From Pedobacter zeaxanthinifaciens (GTDB taxonomy: Bacteria; Bacteroidota; Bacteroidia; Sphingobacteriales; Sphingobacteriaceae): a DNA stretch of 64,000 bases. The DNA lies in NCBI RefSeq assembly GCF_003313335.1, contig NZ_QMHP01000011.1:1-64000 (forward strand), written 5' to 3'. The notes beneath the pieces were generated by a model. It worked only from the letters and a program-made list of their open reading frames with translations. It ran no database searches and was not told the DNA's origin. Made by a program: the position numbers and the translations under genes. Shown here piece after piece: positions 36,790 to 49,523 of the stretch. Position 1 is the first letter of the stretch. Each line of letters opens with the position of its first letter.

Positions 36790-37776
36790 CTACTGCACTA
36801 GTAAGTTGCAACCTCTGATATCCGCATTGTCAAATCGACCCATAATTTCAAATTTTCCTTGTCCATGCAGTTTGCCTAAATCTTGCGTAGCAATAAATGA
36901 ACAGGAGTTAATGTTGGCTAGGTCAATCACATTAATGCCGCCGGTGGTATACTTTTCATCTAAAATGCTCAACGGATCAGAGGTATCTCTCAATAAAATT
37001 TTCATCCAAGGTGGGCATTCAAATATACCTTCACCTTTAGAATAACCTTGGGAAAGTAATTCTGTCATGCCATACTCGCTGTGGATATGCGCTACACCAA
37101 AAGCTGCCGAAAGTAGCTGATGCAATTCAGCCCTCACCATTTCCTTCCTTTTGCCTTTCATTCCGCCGGTTTCCATTACAATAAGTTCTGGGAAATTAAG
37201 TTGATATTGCTCAATAAAATCCAGTAGGGCGTAAGTTACACCAATCAATATGGTTTTTTGTTTAGCCAGTTGAAGCTGTAAAAGTGTATGGTAAAGTTCC
37301 TGATGGTTATGAAGAAAATAACCGCTAAGTGGATGCTTACTCTGTTTAAGCAAGTCGTCCACCATGTAAATTAGTGATGATCCGTCGCGTTCCAAGTATG
37401 ATGGCAACAACGCAAGCAGGCAACAATTTTCCGCAGGTCCGTAAAACAGTTCAAACGCCTTGTTATAGCTCTCTTCATAAATTGATAAATCCTGAACTAA
37501 ATGCTTGCTGGTGATTTGGCCTGTAGTTCCTGAGCTACTGAAGGTAATTTCTACAGGTTTAGTGCCATTAATTACCGAGTGAGATTTGAAAAAGCTAATA
37601 GGTAGGAAAGGAATTTGGCTGTAGTGTGTTATAGCGTCGAGGTCAACTTTTAGGTGGAAGATATATTCCGCATACACTTTACAATTCGCAGCTTGATGCC
37701 TAAAAGTAGCCAAAGCAATCTCATTAAACTGCGTCTCGTTTTGAATATAAAAAAAATGCCCTGTGTTGTTGTTCAC
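36790..37776 (-). CDS. LuxE-like acyl transferase
   Basis: About 328 residues. The family pattern of LuxE/acyl-protein-synthetase-like enzymes in Bacteroidota is visible: ETQFNEIALATFRHQAANCK near the N-terminus, IPFLPISFFKSHSV, the AMP/phosphate-loop-like EITFSSSGTTGQITSKH, YLERDGSSLIYMVDDLL, VMETGGMKGKRKEMVR and HSEYGMTELLSQGYS. Such enzymes activate or transfer acyl groups; the acceptor is unknown. No ATG lies near the expected N-terminus: the best start is GTG at 37776, inside a terminator-like hairpin (37762-37785). Confidence 0.75.
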   Translation of the reverse strand: MNNNTGHFFYIQNETQFNEIALATFRHQAANCKVYAEYIFHLKVDLDAITHYSQIPFLPISFFKSHSVINGTKPVEITFSSSGTTGQITSKHLVQDLSIYEESYNKAFELFYGPAENCCLLALLPSYLERDGSSLIYMVDDLLKQSKHPLSGYFLHNHQELYHTLLQLQLAKQKTILIGVTYALLDFIEQYQLNFPELIVMETGGMKGKRKEMVRAELHQLLSAAFGVAHIHSEYGMTELLSQGYSKGEGIFECPPWMKILLRDTSDPLSILDEKYTTGGINVIDLANINSCSFIATQDLGKLHGQGKFEIMGRFDNADIRGCNLLVQ

Positions 37777-37785
37777 AGGGCAAAA
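37755..37785 (-). terminator. Terminator-like hairpin overlapping the LuxE-like start codon
   Basis: Perfect eight-base stem GCCCTGTG / CACAGGGC with an eight-base loop (37762-37785), followed on the minus strand by ATTTTTTTTA. It lies 20 bases after the stop of the small membrane protein gene, as expected for its terminator, yet it also contains the GTG start and first codons of the next gene. Confidence 0.7.
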
Positions 37786-37804
37786 ATACGAAGTTTTTTA
37801 ATGA

Positions 37805-38155
37805 TTAATTCTTTGCTTTTGCTTGAATCGTAGCTTTTCTGAAATGATAGCCGCAAAGTCCACTGATGCCTGCAGCCAAACCGCCAATTAATGCGGTAAC
37901 GGCAAGTATTGCTGGCCAAACTTTTATACCGAACATTACAGCCACTCTGCCAGCTAGCAAATGGTTGTTAGGGAAACTTTTGTATAAAGCCATACCTACC
38001 CATAATACAACAATAGCTAAAAAAGGCTGCCAAAAAGAGATTTTGCTGGTTTTCCCGATGATGCCACAGGTAGCAAATGATACAACGATTATTGCCCACC
38101 AGGGTAAAAAGGTTTGGGCTAAAAAAGCGAGTAATAATATAACGATGAAGACCAT
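37805..38155 (-). CDS. Small integral membrane protein
   Basis: 116 residues from the ATG at 38155, two bases after the upstream stop. Three or four hydrophobic helices (about 1-15, 16-30, 37-55, 80-100), a Gly-rich last helix (GGLAAGISGLCG) and a basic C-terminus. A longer in-frame version exists but would overlap the penicillin acylase gene. No family recognised. Position directly behind penicillin acylase suggests co-transcription; function unknown. Confidence 0.65.
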   Translation of the reverse strand: MVFIVILLLAFLAQTFLPWWAIIVVSFATCGIIGKTSKISFWQPFLAIVVLWVGMALYKSFPNNHLLAGRVAVMFGIKVWPAILAVTALIGGLAAGISGLCGYHFRKATIQAKAKN

Positions 38156-38157
38156 TT

Positions 38158-40590
38158 CTATTTTTTTGAAATTTTGTAACGTGAAATAATTTTTCCTCCC
38201 TGATCTGTTGGGGATTGCATAAAGAACAAATCGTATAGTTTGCCTTTTGCCCATGAGTCAATCATGTTGTCGTAAAACGGACTGCCAGGGTTGCCCGACT
38301 GTCCGCCTGGATAACCGCCATGCCCTTTCGGTGTTTTGCCCAATTCAATCACCATTCTCCAAGATGGCCCGTTGCTTTCGCTTAAGGCATTAACTGTACT
38401 TTTAGCGCCACCAATCAATAGCTTTTTAGATCCAAATCCCGGAATTTTGGCTAAGTGAGGTACATTTGAATTTTTAAAATTACCCCATTCCCATTCTTCA
38501 CCAATGGGGCCATATTTACGCTCTAAGCTATCGCAAGCATATTTGAAAGACGAATTTACTAAATCCGCTAGGCTCTCCTTTTTCGAAGTTTTTACATTGT
38601 CGAACCATTTGGAATTAGGGTCTTTCTGAATCAACTCTATCGTTCTATCTCTGGATGGGTAACGCATAGGCACGTCCTTGTCATTGAAATCATCATCCCA
38701 AATTTCAAAAGATAGTCGTTTGGTCCATAAATCAAATACACTTGCCGCAATTGATTTAGCTTCGAAATACTTATTCCATTTAGCTGTGATGTTAAAAGCC
38801 TCTTTTTGCGTAGCATTAAGTTCGTTGCTTTTAACCAAAGGCATAATGTAAGGTAATAAATTTTCGGCCATAATGCCGTAAGAATCCATTTGCAAATTTC
38901 GCATGCTATCCGCAGTAGCATTTTTCATTGCAGTTAACCTGTCGTTAATACGTTTGCCTCGCTCATAAGGAGCAAATTCCCAGTTAATGTAATAAGGATA
39001 ACTTGGATCTGTCGAGGATTGATTTGCCGAACTTACAAAGTTACGCGGCGGGTTTTTCACCGTTGGATTTTGAGCTGCAGGAATCCAGCCTTGCCAATCG
39101 TTACTAGGATCAGTTCCATCTAAAATAAATTTACCCTGATTTTTCCATTTCAACGGGAATTTTCCATTTGGTGTGATGGCTATATCATTATCTGCGCTAG
39201 CAAAAATAAAATTTTGTGCAGGAGCAGTAAAATAAGGCAATGCGTTGCGGTAGTCGTTGTAGTTTTTTCCGCGGTTCAACAAGTAAAAAGCTTTCAACTC
39301 GTTTGAGCTATCATGCGCAATCCAACGCAATGCATGACCAACAGGAACGTTTTTGGCTTTACTATAATTTGCCTTTTGCAGATATACAATTGGTCCGTGA
39401 TGTGTATAGTAAACTGTATCGATTACATCTGCGGCGCCTTTGATTTTAATTTTTTCATATCGAGGTTTCGTAGCTTGCCATTGGTTGTTGTACCAATAGT
39501 TTTTGTGACTGTTATCCTTAAACTTGATTTGATAAAAATCTAGCACATCAGCTGCAACATTGGTAACTCCCCAAGCAATGTTTTGGTTAAAGCCGATGAT
39601 AATTCCAGGGGCGCCAGGTAAAGAAACACCATATGCATTAACGCCCGGTGCATGCAATTGAATTTGATACCAGATAGATGGCAAGCTCAAATCAAGATGC
39701 GGATCGTTCGCTAAAATTGGATATCCCGATGCTGTTTTTGCTCCAGAAACTGCCCAGTTATTACTGCCAATACCTTCCACTTTTTGCTTGGTAGCAATGC
39801 CCGTACTCATCATTTCGGTAAAAGATTTTGGTGTAGCAGGTACTTCCAACGGCTTGAAATCCCATTTAGTACCAACTGGAATAATCGGGTCTTCTTTAAA
39901 AGGATAGTCAGGAAATAGATCTTTAGTAATTTCGGGTCCGTACTTTTTCAGAATGTTAGTCATGTAAAATTCGTCGGAACCCATGGCCAGCACTGCGGAC
40001 ATCTGTTTAAGTAACAGCGCACATTTAATGGGCGACCATTGTTCCGGTTTAAAATCTAGCAGCTTATATTCTACAGGTAAATTTCTTTTGTTTAAGGATT
40101 TAATGTAATCGTTGATGCCTTGTGTATATGCCAAAAGCATTTCTCTCGATTCTCGGTCGGCCATCATTCCTTTTAAAGAGTTCTCTGCACCGTAAACCAT
40201 GCCCATGCGTCGTTGGTATTTATCTACTTCTATGGCTTTTTCACCTACCACCTCAGAAATTCGGCCTGCTGCAAAACGGGTTTGAAAATCCATTTGCCAA
40301 AGGCGATGCATGGCCGTAACATAGCCCTGTGCATAATATAAATCGTGATCATTTTGAGCGAATACATGCGGAATCATCCTGTCATCAAATACAATCTCAA
40401 TATCGCTCTGTGCATTCTTTAAAACGATTTTTTTCTTTTTAGCCGGGCTCATTTGTTCGGCATTTTGCCAAAATCCAGTAAAAGGATTTAAGAATTTTGC
40501 TATGGGAGGAAGGTCGCCAAATTTTGTATTTAACACATATCCTAATAGGATAGGGATAACAATACATAGTAGTGCTTTAACTCTGTTCAT
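38158..40590 (-). CDS. Penicillin acylase family N-terminal nucleophile hydrolase
   Basis: 810 residues from ATG at 40590, which gives an N-terminal signal/anchor (RVKALLCIVIPILLGYVL). Alpha-subunit region has DRMIPHVFAQNDHDLYYAQGY, WQMDFQTRFAAGRISE; the processing site and nucleophile are at GIGSNNWAVSGAKTASGYPI, where SNNW starts the beta subunit with the catalytic Ser. NDPHLDLSLPSIWYQIQLHA follows. The enzyme self-cleaves to a heterodimer in the envelope and hydrolyses amide bonds, for example acyl-homoserine lactones, N-acyl amino acids or beta-lactam side chains; the substrate is not deducible. Confidence 0.9.
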   Translation of the reverse strand: MNRVKALLCIVIPILLGYVLNTKFGDLPPIAKFLNPFTGFWQNAEQMSPAKKKKIVLKNAQSDIEIVFDDRMIPHVFAQNDHDLYYAQGYVTAMHRLWQMDFQTRFAAGRISEVVGEKAIEVDKYQRRMGMVYGAENSLKGMMADRESREMLLAYTQGINDYIKSLNKRNLPVEYKLLDFKPEQWSPIKCALLLKQMSAVLAMGSDEFYMTNILKKYGPEITKDLFPDYPFKEDPIIPVGTKWDFKPLEVPATPKSFTEMMSTGIATKQKVEGIGSNNWAVSGAKTASGYPILANDPHLDLSLPSIWYQIQLHAPGVNAYGVSLPGAPGIIIGFNQNIAWGVTNVAADVLDFYQIKFKDNSHKNYWYNNQWQATKPRYEKIKIKGAADVIDTVYYTHHGPIVYLQKANYSKAKNVPVGHALRWIAHDSSNELKAFYLLNRGKNYNDYRNALPYFTAPAQNFIFASADNDIAITPNGKFPLKWKNQGKFILDGTDPSNDWQGWIPAAQNPTVKNPPRNFVSSANQSSTDPSYPYYINWEFAPYERGKRINDRLTAMKNATADSMRNLQMDSYGIMAENLLPYIMPLVKSNELNATQKEAFNITAKWNKYFEAKSIAASVFDLWTKRLSFEIWDDDFNDKDVPMRYPSRDRTIELIQKDPNSKWFDNVKTSKKESLADLVNSSFKYACDSLERKYGPIGEEWEWGNFKNSNVPHLAKIPGFGSKKLLIGGAKSTVNALSESNGPSWRMVIELGKTPKGHGGYPGGQSGNPGSPFYDNMIDSWAKGKLYDLFFMQSPTDQGGKIISRYKISKK

Positions 40591-40780
40591 TTGGTGTAAG
40601 CTTTGGTTTTTCTTTTTGAAACGAGACGAAAAGATAGCATGCAATTTAATTATAAATAACCATTAAGGTAAAACAAATTTAGCTTTTTTAAAAAATACTA
40701 TGCTTGCATAAAATTTAATTTGTAAATTTTAAAAAATGTATTAAGTTTATGTTAAAATAAACAATATAAACTGCAGAAGT

Positions 40781-43663
40781 ATGAACAAAACTATTACTAA
40801 AGTATTTCTTATGCTTTGTGTTTTGCTGTGGACTGGGTTCTCGGCCATTGCGCAAAGCATTGTGGTTAGCGGTACCGTTACCGATAAACTAACCAAGGAG
40901 CCGATTCCTGGAGTGAGCGTTACAGTGAAGGGAAAAACAATAGGTTCTTCTACCGACCAAAACGGAAAATTTTCTTTCAGTACTACTGAAAAACCACCAT
41001 TTACGCTTACTGTTACCTTTGTGGGCTACAATACAGTGGAAAGGGAAGTGACTACTAATGCAAGTAACTTAAAATTTGAGCTTGAAACAGGTGCAATTTT
41101 AGGGCAAGAAGTCGTGATTTCAGCATCAAGAACTCCTGAGCGTATTTTAGAATCGCCGGTGACGATTGAGCGCTTAGGGCAAACACAAATCAAAGAAGCT
41201 GCAGCACCATCTTTTTACGATGCTATTCAGAACATTAAAGGGGTGGAGATGAGTACTCAAAGTTTAACCTTCAGGTCTTACAATACCAGAGGTTTTAACG
41301 CCAATGGTAACACTCGTTTCAACCAATTAATTGATGGTATGGATAATCAAGCGCCAGGCCTAAACTTTTCTGTAGGTAATATTGTAGGTATCACAGAGCT
41401 TGATGTTGATAATGTAGAGTTGTTGCCTGGAGCATCATCGGCATTATATGGTGCTGGTGGTATCAGCGGTACTTTGTTGATGACTTCAAAAGATCCGTTC
41501 AAATATCAAGGCGTGAGTTTCCAGTTAAAAACCGGATTAAACCACGTGAACGACAACAATACTTCTGCGCAAGAGTTCAGACAGTTTGATATGCGTATGG
41601 CTAAGTCTTGGAACAACAAGTTTGGCGCTAAATTCGCATTTTCATTTTTGCAAGCTAAAGACTGGTTTGGTACTAATCAGTCAAACTTTGATAGAGCGGC
41701 TAACATGCCAAAATCTGGTACTCGCCAATCTGATCCAAATTATGACGGTGTGAATGTTTATGGTGATGAAGTGAGCCAAAATATGAGAGCGGTGAATAAC
41801 AATGTGGAGGCTGCTACAAGACAAGCTTTATTAACTGCATCTGGTGGAGCATTCAATGCACAAACAGTACTTAATAATTTGCCGGTAGGAACTCCTTATC
41901 CAAACTATATTGCTTTTATTAATGCCAACGTACCTGCTGCATTAAGGCCTACGGTAATTAACCAATATCTTCCTTTTTATTATGCACAAAGAAATAACGG
42001 TTTCTTGCCTAATCAAAATGTATCAAGAACTGGTTACAATGAAATCGACTTAGTAGATTATGGTACTAAATCTTTGAAGATGTCGGGAGGTTTGTATTAT
42101 AATTTAACTAATACGGTACAATTATCAGCTCAAGCTAATTGGGGTACTGGTACTTCGGTTTATACTGGATCTGACCGTTATTCGTTACGTAACTTCAATA
42201 TTGGCCTGTATAAATTAGAATTAAAAGGTCAAGACTTTTATTTAAGAGGTTACACTACTCAGGAACGTTCGGGTGATTCGTATATTTCTTCAATTTTGGG
42301 AAGTTATATCAATGAGAAAACTAAAGCATCTACTGCATGGTTTCCTCAATATATTGGAACTTATATTGGTGCTAGATTAAACCCTGCAGTTACTGATGAG
42401 CAAGCACATGCTGCTGCTCGCCAAGCGGCAGATGCTAATAGAATACAGGCTGGCAGTCCTCAATTCAATACCTTCGCAGATCAAATTAAAAACACTTACA
42501 TCAGTCAAACTAATTTAACTACTGGAGTTTATGGCGCTAAGTTTAATGATAAATCAAACTTGTATCATTATGAAGGTATGTATAACTTTTCTAGGTTATT
42601 TGATAACGTTATAGAATTTCAAGTTGGAGCATCGGCTCGTCGATATGACTTAAACTCTGGCGGTACTATATTTGACGACTTGAATAGACAGATCGACATT
42701 GACGAATATGCGGCATTTGGCCAATTAGGTAAAAAGTTTGGTGACGTATTTAAAGTAACTGTTGCTGGCCGTTTCGATAAAAGCCAAAACTTCGACGGTC
42801 GTTTCACCCCACGTGTAACAGGTGTGTGGACTGTAGCTAAAAACTCCAACATTCGTGCCTCATTCCAAACAGGTTTCCGTAATCCAACCACTCAAAACCA
42901 ATATATCGATTTAGCAGTAGGCGGTGGTAGTCAACGCTTAATTGGAGGTATTCCAGAGTTTTTAAATAAGTATAGCTTAATCAGCAATAAACCTTTTACT
43001 GAGGCTAGCTACAGACAATTTGTTGCGGGTTCAGGTGCTTTGGCTCAATATACTTTTGATCCTCGCGGCGTGCGTCCAGAAAGTGTTACTGCTTATGAAT
43101 TAGGTTACAAAGGATTATTAGGTTCAAATTGGTTGGTAGATGTTTACGGTTTCTATAACACCTACAAAGATTTCATCACAGCCGTTAACGTATATCAGTT
43201 AAATGGTACAAGTTTCACTAAATTCGGTGTTCCTGTTAACGCAACTGGAAAAGTGAAAACTTACGGAGGTGCATTTGGTTTAGATTACGTACGCGGAAAA
43301 TATACTTTCTCGGGTAACGTATCTTATAATAAATTAAATGATTTACCTGCAGACTATAATAACGATTTCAATACACCAGAAGTTCGTTACAACTTAGGAA
43401 TTAGCAACCGTGAAATTTTCAAAAACGTTGGTTTCAATGTGAACTATCGTTGGCAGGATAAATTTACTTGGTTCTCTTCTTTTGCCGGTGGCGAGGTGCC
43501 AGCATTCGGAACAGTTGATGCTCAAGTAAATTTGAAAGTTCCTTCTGTAAATTCATTAATTAAAATTGGTGGATCAAACATCTTGAACAAATACTACATC
43601 ACTTCTTATGGTAACCCAGAAGTAGGTGCAATGTATTATGTGTCATTAGCATTTAATCCATAG
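40781..43663 (+). CDS. TonB-dependent receptor with carboxypeptidase-like regulatory domain
   Basis: 960 residues. Signal peptide ends SAIAQ. Residues ~28-105 form a CarboxypepD-reg-like beta sandwich (SGTVTDKLTKEPIPGVSVTV, TFVGYNTVEREV). The plug domain follows (VVISASRTPERILESPVTIE, IQNIKGVEM, LIDGMDNQAPG, VELLPGASSALYGAGG) and then a 22-strand barrel ending ...GAMYYVSLAFNP. It imports a ligand energised by TonB-ExbBD. No SusD-like partner lies nearby, so it is not a standard SusC; siderophore, metal, vitamin or other ligand cannot be told. Confidence 0.9.
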   Translation: MNKTITKVFLMLCVLLWTGFSAIAQSIVVSGTVTDKLTKEPIPGVSVTVKGKTIGSSTDQNGKFSFSTTEKPPFTLTVTFVGYNTVEREVTTNASNLKFELETGAILGQEVVISASRTPERILESPVTIERLGQTQIKEAAAPSFYDAIQNIKGVEMSTQSLTFRSYNTRGFNANGNTRFNQLIDGMDNQAPGLNFSVGNIVGITELDVDNVELLPGASSALYGAGGISGTLLMTSKDPFKYQGVSFQLKTGLNHVNDNNTSAQEFRQFDMRMAKSWNNKFGAKFAFSFLQAKDWFGTNQSNFDRAANMPKSGTRQSDPNYDGVNVYGDEVSQNMRAVNNNVEAATRQALLTASGGAFNAQTVLNNLPVGTPYPNYIAFINANVPAALRPTVINQYLPFYYAQRNNGFLPNQNVSRTGYNEIDLVDYGTKSLKMSGGLYYNLTNTVQLSAQANWGTGTSVYTGSDRYSLRNFNIGLYKLELKGQDFYLRGYTTQERSGDSYISSILGSYINEKTKASTAWFPQYIGTYIGARLNPAVTDEQAHAAARQAADANRIQAGSPQFNTFADQIKNTYISQTNLTTGVYGAKFNDKSNLYHYEGMYNFSRLFDNVIEFQVGASARRYDLNSGGTIFDDLNRQIDIDEYAAFGQLGKKFGDVFKVTVAGRFDKSQNFDGRFTPRVTGVWTVAKNSNIRASFQTGFRNPTTQNQYIDLAVGGGSQRLIGGIPEFLNKYSLISNKPFTEASYRQFVAGSGALAQYTFDPRGVRPESVTAYELGYKGLLGSNWLVDVYGFYNTYKDFITAVNVYQLNGTSFTKFGVPVNATGKVKTYGGAFGLDYVRGKYTFSGNVSYNKLNDLPADYNNDFNTPEVRYNLGISNREIFKNVGFNVNYRWQDKFTWFSSFAGGEVPAFGTVDAQVNLKVPSVNSLIKIGGSNILNKYYITSYGNPEVGAMYYVSLAFNP

Positions 43664-43700
43664 TGAAGTCTCGTCAATCTTTAAGGTTGATAAGGTTAAT

Positions 43701-43740
43701 AACGACAAAGCCCCGAGAATTTCCCGGGGCTTTGTCGTTT
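43701..43740. terminator. Bidirectional terminator between TonB receptor and ABC-F genes
   Basis: Fifteen-base perfect stem AACGACAAAGCCCCG (43701-43715) / CGGGGCTTTGTCGTT (43725-43739), followed by T residues on +. The convergent gene order suggests it serves both strands. Confidence 0.8.
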
Positions 43741-43776
43741 ATTGATAGTTTACACTATGAATAGAGGAAAAATTGA

Positions 43777-43804
43777 AGCAGATTCCTCATCCCTCGTAAT
43801 GACA
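43777..43804. repeat. Short dispersed palindromic motif
   Basis: AGCAGATTCCTCATCCCTCG followed by TAATGACA. On the reverse strand it reads GTCATTACGAGG..., matching in form the nested motif at 6370 (GTCATTGCTAGG...). Likely a member of a dispersed REP family. Confidence 0.4.
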
Positions 43805-43811
43805 GTATCGT

Positions 43812-45494
<1,683 letters not shown>

Positions 45495-45538
45495 CTAAAC
45501 GGATTACTAGAAACTGTGAGATGGTATAATTCGGCGGC

Positions 45539-45653
45539 TGTAGTCCCGCTTTTTGCTTCAATCTTTTGCCATCGTTGGTGGTAAACTTCGTAAGTTTTCA
45601 AAACTTACGAAGTTAAAAATGTAGTGCTGCAAAAGTATTTTCGCTTCAATCGG
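45539..45653. repeat. REP-like mosaic element, copy 3
   Basis: Outer arms TGTAGTCCCGC...CAATCTTTTGC and GCAAAAGTATTTTCGCTTCA then ATCGGGG match those of the element at 6332-6423 nearly base for base. The interior is different: a palindrome with 15-base perfect arms (45584-45598 and 45600-45614; AACTTCGTAAGTTTT on the left) and a single central base. Confidence 0.7.
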
Positions 45654-45781
45654 GGTTACTTAACAAAAGCCTATGCAGTTCAGTAATTTAGTATCTACAG
45701 TCTTTGATTTAGCGGCTTTTCATTTTATCGGCTGTTGCTTAAAAATATGCTTTCACCAATTACCAAATCACCGCATTGAAA

Positions 45782-46507
45782 TTATCTCATCAAATCGCTC
45801 CTCATGCGATAGCACATCATCGCTGTTTTGCCTAATTTTTTAATGAGTTGATAGTTTACAACTGCGCCAACTGCTGCCCCAACAACCGGTAGTAGCTGCG
45901 CCAGTTTTGCTAAATCAATATAATCTCGGTATTGTTGTTGGAAAGTTTGCCAATCGAAGCCATCTCCATTTTCAGGTAGTAAAAACAATTTATCATCCCA
46001 ATTCTCTAGCTGCTGTAGCACTTCTTGCGATCCTTTTTTGCTTGAAAAAGCCAGTTGGAAAATATGAAGGACGTACAGTCTTTCTCGGAAGTCGCTGGTA
46101 TTGAAGCCATATAAGGCAGCAATTTCATATAGCAATTTTATTTTAATGGCAATCAAAAGTGGAAAATCTGCTAAGCTCATTAAAAATCCTCCGGCGCCAG
46201 TTATACCACCTTCAGCTGCACCAGTTTTACAATAGCTTTCGATTTTGGATTTTACCAAAGCTTCACGGTGTATCAAACTCATTTCTTGAGGTGGCATACT
46301 TGAGGTAGTTATTTCCGAACCAAAAAGTACAGCTTTTACCATTTGCCTTATTGCTAAAGTAATGGCATCATGCACCTTTTGTGGAATATAACCATTGATT
46401 TTTCCCTGGATTTTATAGGTAATGTTGTCTGCAAGTGATGGCTTTTTCATCACTTCCATTTTCCAGAATTGAAGCTCTATTGCAACCTGTTCTTGGTATT
46501 TATCCAT
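45782..46507 (-). CDS. EcsC family protein
   Basis: 241 residues. The EcsC pattern is visible: FWKMEVMKKPS at the N-terminus, KVHDAITLAIRQMVKAVLFGS, GGITGAGGFLMSLADFPLLIAIKIKLL split by hydrophobic turns, AALYGFNTSDFRERLYVLHIF, and a C-terminal LLPVVGAAVGAVVNYQLIKKLG. The Gly-rich hydrophobic segments suggest peripheral or partial membrane insertion. EcsC is named from the Bacillus ecs locus but has no defined biochemical activity. Stand-alone gene on the minus strand. Confidence 0.8.
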   Translation of the reverse strand: MDKYQEQVAIELQFWKMEVMKKPSLADNITYKIQGKINGYIPQKVHDAITLAIRQMVKAVLFGSEITTSSMPPQEMSLIHREALVKSKIESYCKTGAAEGGITGAGGFLMSLADFPLLIAIKIKLLYEIAALYGFNTSDFRERLYVLHIFQLAFSSKKGSQEVLQQLENWDDKLFLLPENGDGFDWQTFQQQYRDYIDLAKLAQLLPVVGAAVGAVVNYQLIKKLGKTAMMCYRMRSDLMR

Positions 46508-46640
46508 AGCTATTAAGTAACAACAGCTTAGAGCCCGAAAAGTTAGATGATGTTACAGGATGATAAATGAGTTTATTGCTTAAGCGGATCATCATTCGTT
46601 AGGAACGGCATCCGTCAAGCTAAGTCTGCTTGGAAAATAA

Positions 46641-46670
46641 AAAAGTCCCACAATAGCGGGACTTTCCTTG
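46641..46670 (-). terminator. Intrinsic terminator of Skp-like gene
   Basis: Perfect nine-base stem AAAGTCCCA/C...GCGGGACTTT (46641-46664) with a T-rich tail on the minus strand, 24 bases beyond the stop codon of the Skp-like gene. Confidence 0.7.
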
Positions 46671-46687
46671 ACGTTTGGTGTTAAACC

Positions 46688-47290
46688 TTATTTCTTTTCT
46701 TTGTTATAAGCCTCATTTAGGCCTTTGATTACCTCGCTAGTTACATCAAGGCTTTCATCAGCGAAAAGGATATCGCCCATGCCTTTTTGATATTTTAGTA
46801 CCATTTTGTAGCCTTTTTCTTTAGCATAGGTTTTTAAGTAATCAGCAACTTTGTTGTAAAGCGCTTCCTGCTCTTTGGCCTGCTCATTTTGGAAAGCAGC
46901 ACCGGCATTTTGCTGATAAGCCTGTAATTCTTGCTGTTTACGAGATAATCTCTCTTCGGTAGCAGCTCTCTGCTCGGCAGTCATCCCATTAGCTTGCGAT
47001 TGATACTGTTGCATGTCACGCTGGAAAGCTTGTCCTTTAGCTTTAAGGTCTGCATCGGCAGCTTTGCCTTTAGCTTCCATTTTAGTTTTTAGCACTTTAA
47101 AGTACTCGTATTGGTTTAAAAGCGAGTCCGAATCAACGAAAACGATTTTGTCCTTATTTGCATCAACAGATACTGCAGGTTTTGCTGCTGTACCTTCTGT
47201 TTTCGTTTCTTTGTTTCCGCAGGCGCTCATCACAGAAACGATGGCAATTGCAGTAGCTAAGCCGCTAAATTTTACTGTGTTTAGTTTCAT
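46688..47290 (-). CDS. OmpH/Skp-like periplasmic chaperone lipoprotein
   Basis: 200 residues. Lipobox VMSAC gives a lipoprotein, unlike classical soluble Skp. Residues ~45-65 (DKIVFVDSDSLLNQYEYFKVL) form the start of the Skp fold; residues ~65-160 are a long charged, Gln/Ala-rich coiled coil (the tentacle), and the C-terminal KEKGYKMVLKYQKGMGDILFA closes the body domain. Skp trimers hold outer-membrane proteins in the periplasm; membrane attachment would tether the chaperone. Box CAAATATA on + at 47311 supplies a minus-strand promoter. Confidence 0.85.
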   Translation of the reverse strand: MKLNTVKFSGLATAIAIVSVMSACGNKETKTEGTAAKPAVSVDANKDKIVFVDSDSLLNQYEYFKVLKTKMEAKGKAADADLKAKGQAFQRDMQQYQSQANGMTAEQRAATEERLSRKQQELQAYQQNAGAAFQNEQAKEQEALYNKVADYLKTYAKEKGYKMVLKYQKGMGDILFADESLDVTSEVIKGLNEAYNKEKK

Positions 47291-47310
47291 TCTATACTTC
47301 TAAATTTTAG

Positions 47311-47318
47311 CAAATATA
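47311..47318 (-). promoter_or_regulatory. -7 promoter box candidate (TATATTTG) for Skp-like gene
   Basis: Perfect TAnnTTTG on the minus strand, 20 bases upstream of the start codon. Confidence 0.4.
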
Positions 47319-47324
47319 AAAATC

Positions 47325-47356
47325 AAATCCGACTATCCTATAAGTCGGGTTTTTTT
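47325..47356 (+). terminator. Small terminator-like hairpin upstream of gyrB
   Basis: Stem AAATCCGACT / AGTCGGGTTT (47325-47334, 47343-47352, with one G:U) followed by TTTT on the plus strand. No plus-strand gene lies immediately before it. Confidence 0.45.
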
Positions 47357-47424
47357 AGGCCAAATAAAGCAATTTTAACAGTCGAATAGTTATCCACAAT
47401 ACCCTGAAATCCATAAATTTTGCG

Positions 47425-47432
47425 TATTTTTG
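47425..47432 (+). promoter_or_regulatory. -7 promoter box candidate for gyrB (TATTTTTG)
   Basis: Perfect TAnnTTTG 23 bases upstream of the gyrB ATG. No convincing -33. Confidence 0.35.
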
Positions 47433-47452
47433 ATTCTTAAATTTTCAAATAA

Positions 47453-49414
<1,962 letters not shown>

Positions 49415-49428
49415 CAATCGCTAATCAT

Positions 49429-49471
49429 AAAATTAAACCCTCCCTGCATTACGCAGAGGAGGGTTTTTTAT
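49429..49471 (+). terminator. Intrinsic terminator of gyrB (copy 1 of identical pair)
   Basis: Stem AACCCTCC / GGAGGGTT with the loop TGCATTACGCAGA, then TTTT. The 43-base block 49429-49471 is identical to 51206-51248. Confidence 0.85.
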
Positions 49472-49510
49472 TTTTATATATATAAATTTCTTATGTATAT
49501 AGGAATACTT

Positions 49511-49518
49511 TATATTTG
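49511..49518 (+). promoter_or_regulatory. -7 promoter box candidate for PadR cassette (TATATTTG)
   Basis: Perfect TAnnTTTG ending 5 bases before the ATG at 49524. It implies a leaderless or near-leaderless transcript and rules out the GTG at 49518 as start. An AT-rich stretch (TATATATATAAA) lies upstream. Confidence 0.45.
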
Positions 49519-49523
49519 TGTTT

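Noticed and set aside
37968..38261. Alternative minus-strand frame overlapping the penicillin acylase end
   Set aside because: It lies in another frame of two better-supported genes and has no domain pattern.
46561..46625. Possible further member of the GTCATT-type repeat family
   Set aside because: TCATTCGTTAGGAACGG resembles it only loosely and has no paired arm.
49518..49523. GTG as start of the PadR gene
   Set aside because: It falls inside the perfect -7 box; ATG at 49524 is preferred.
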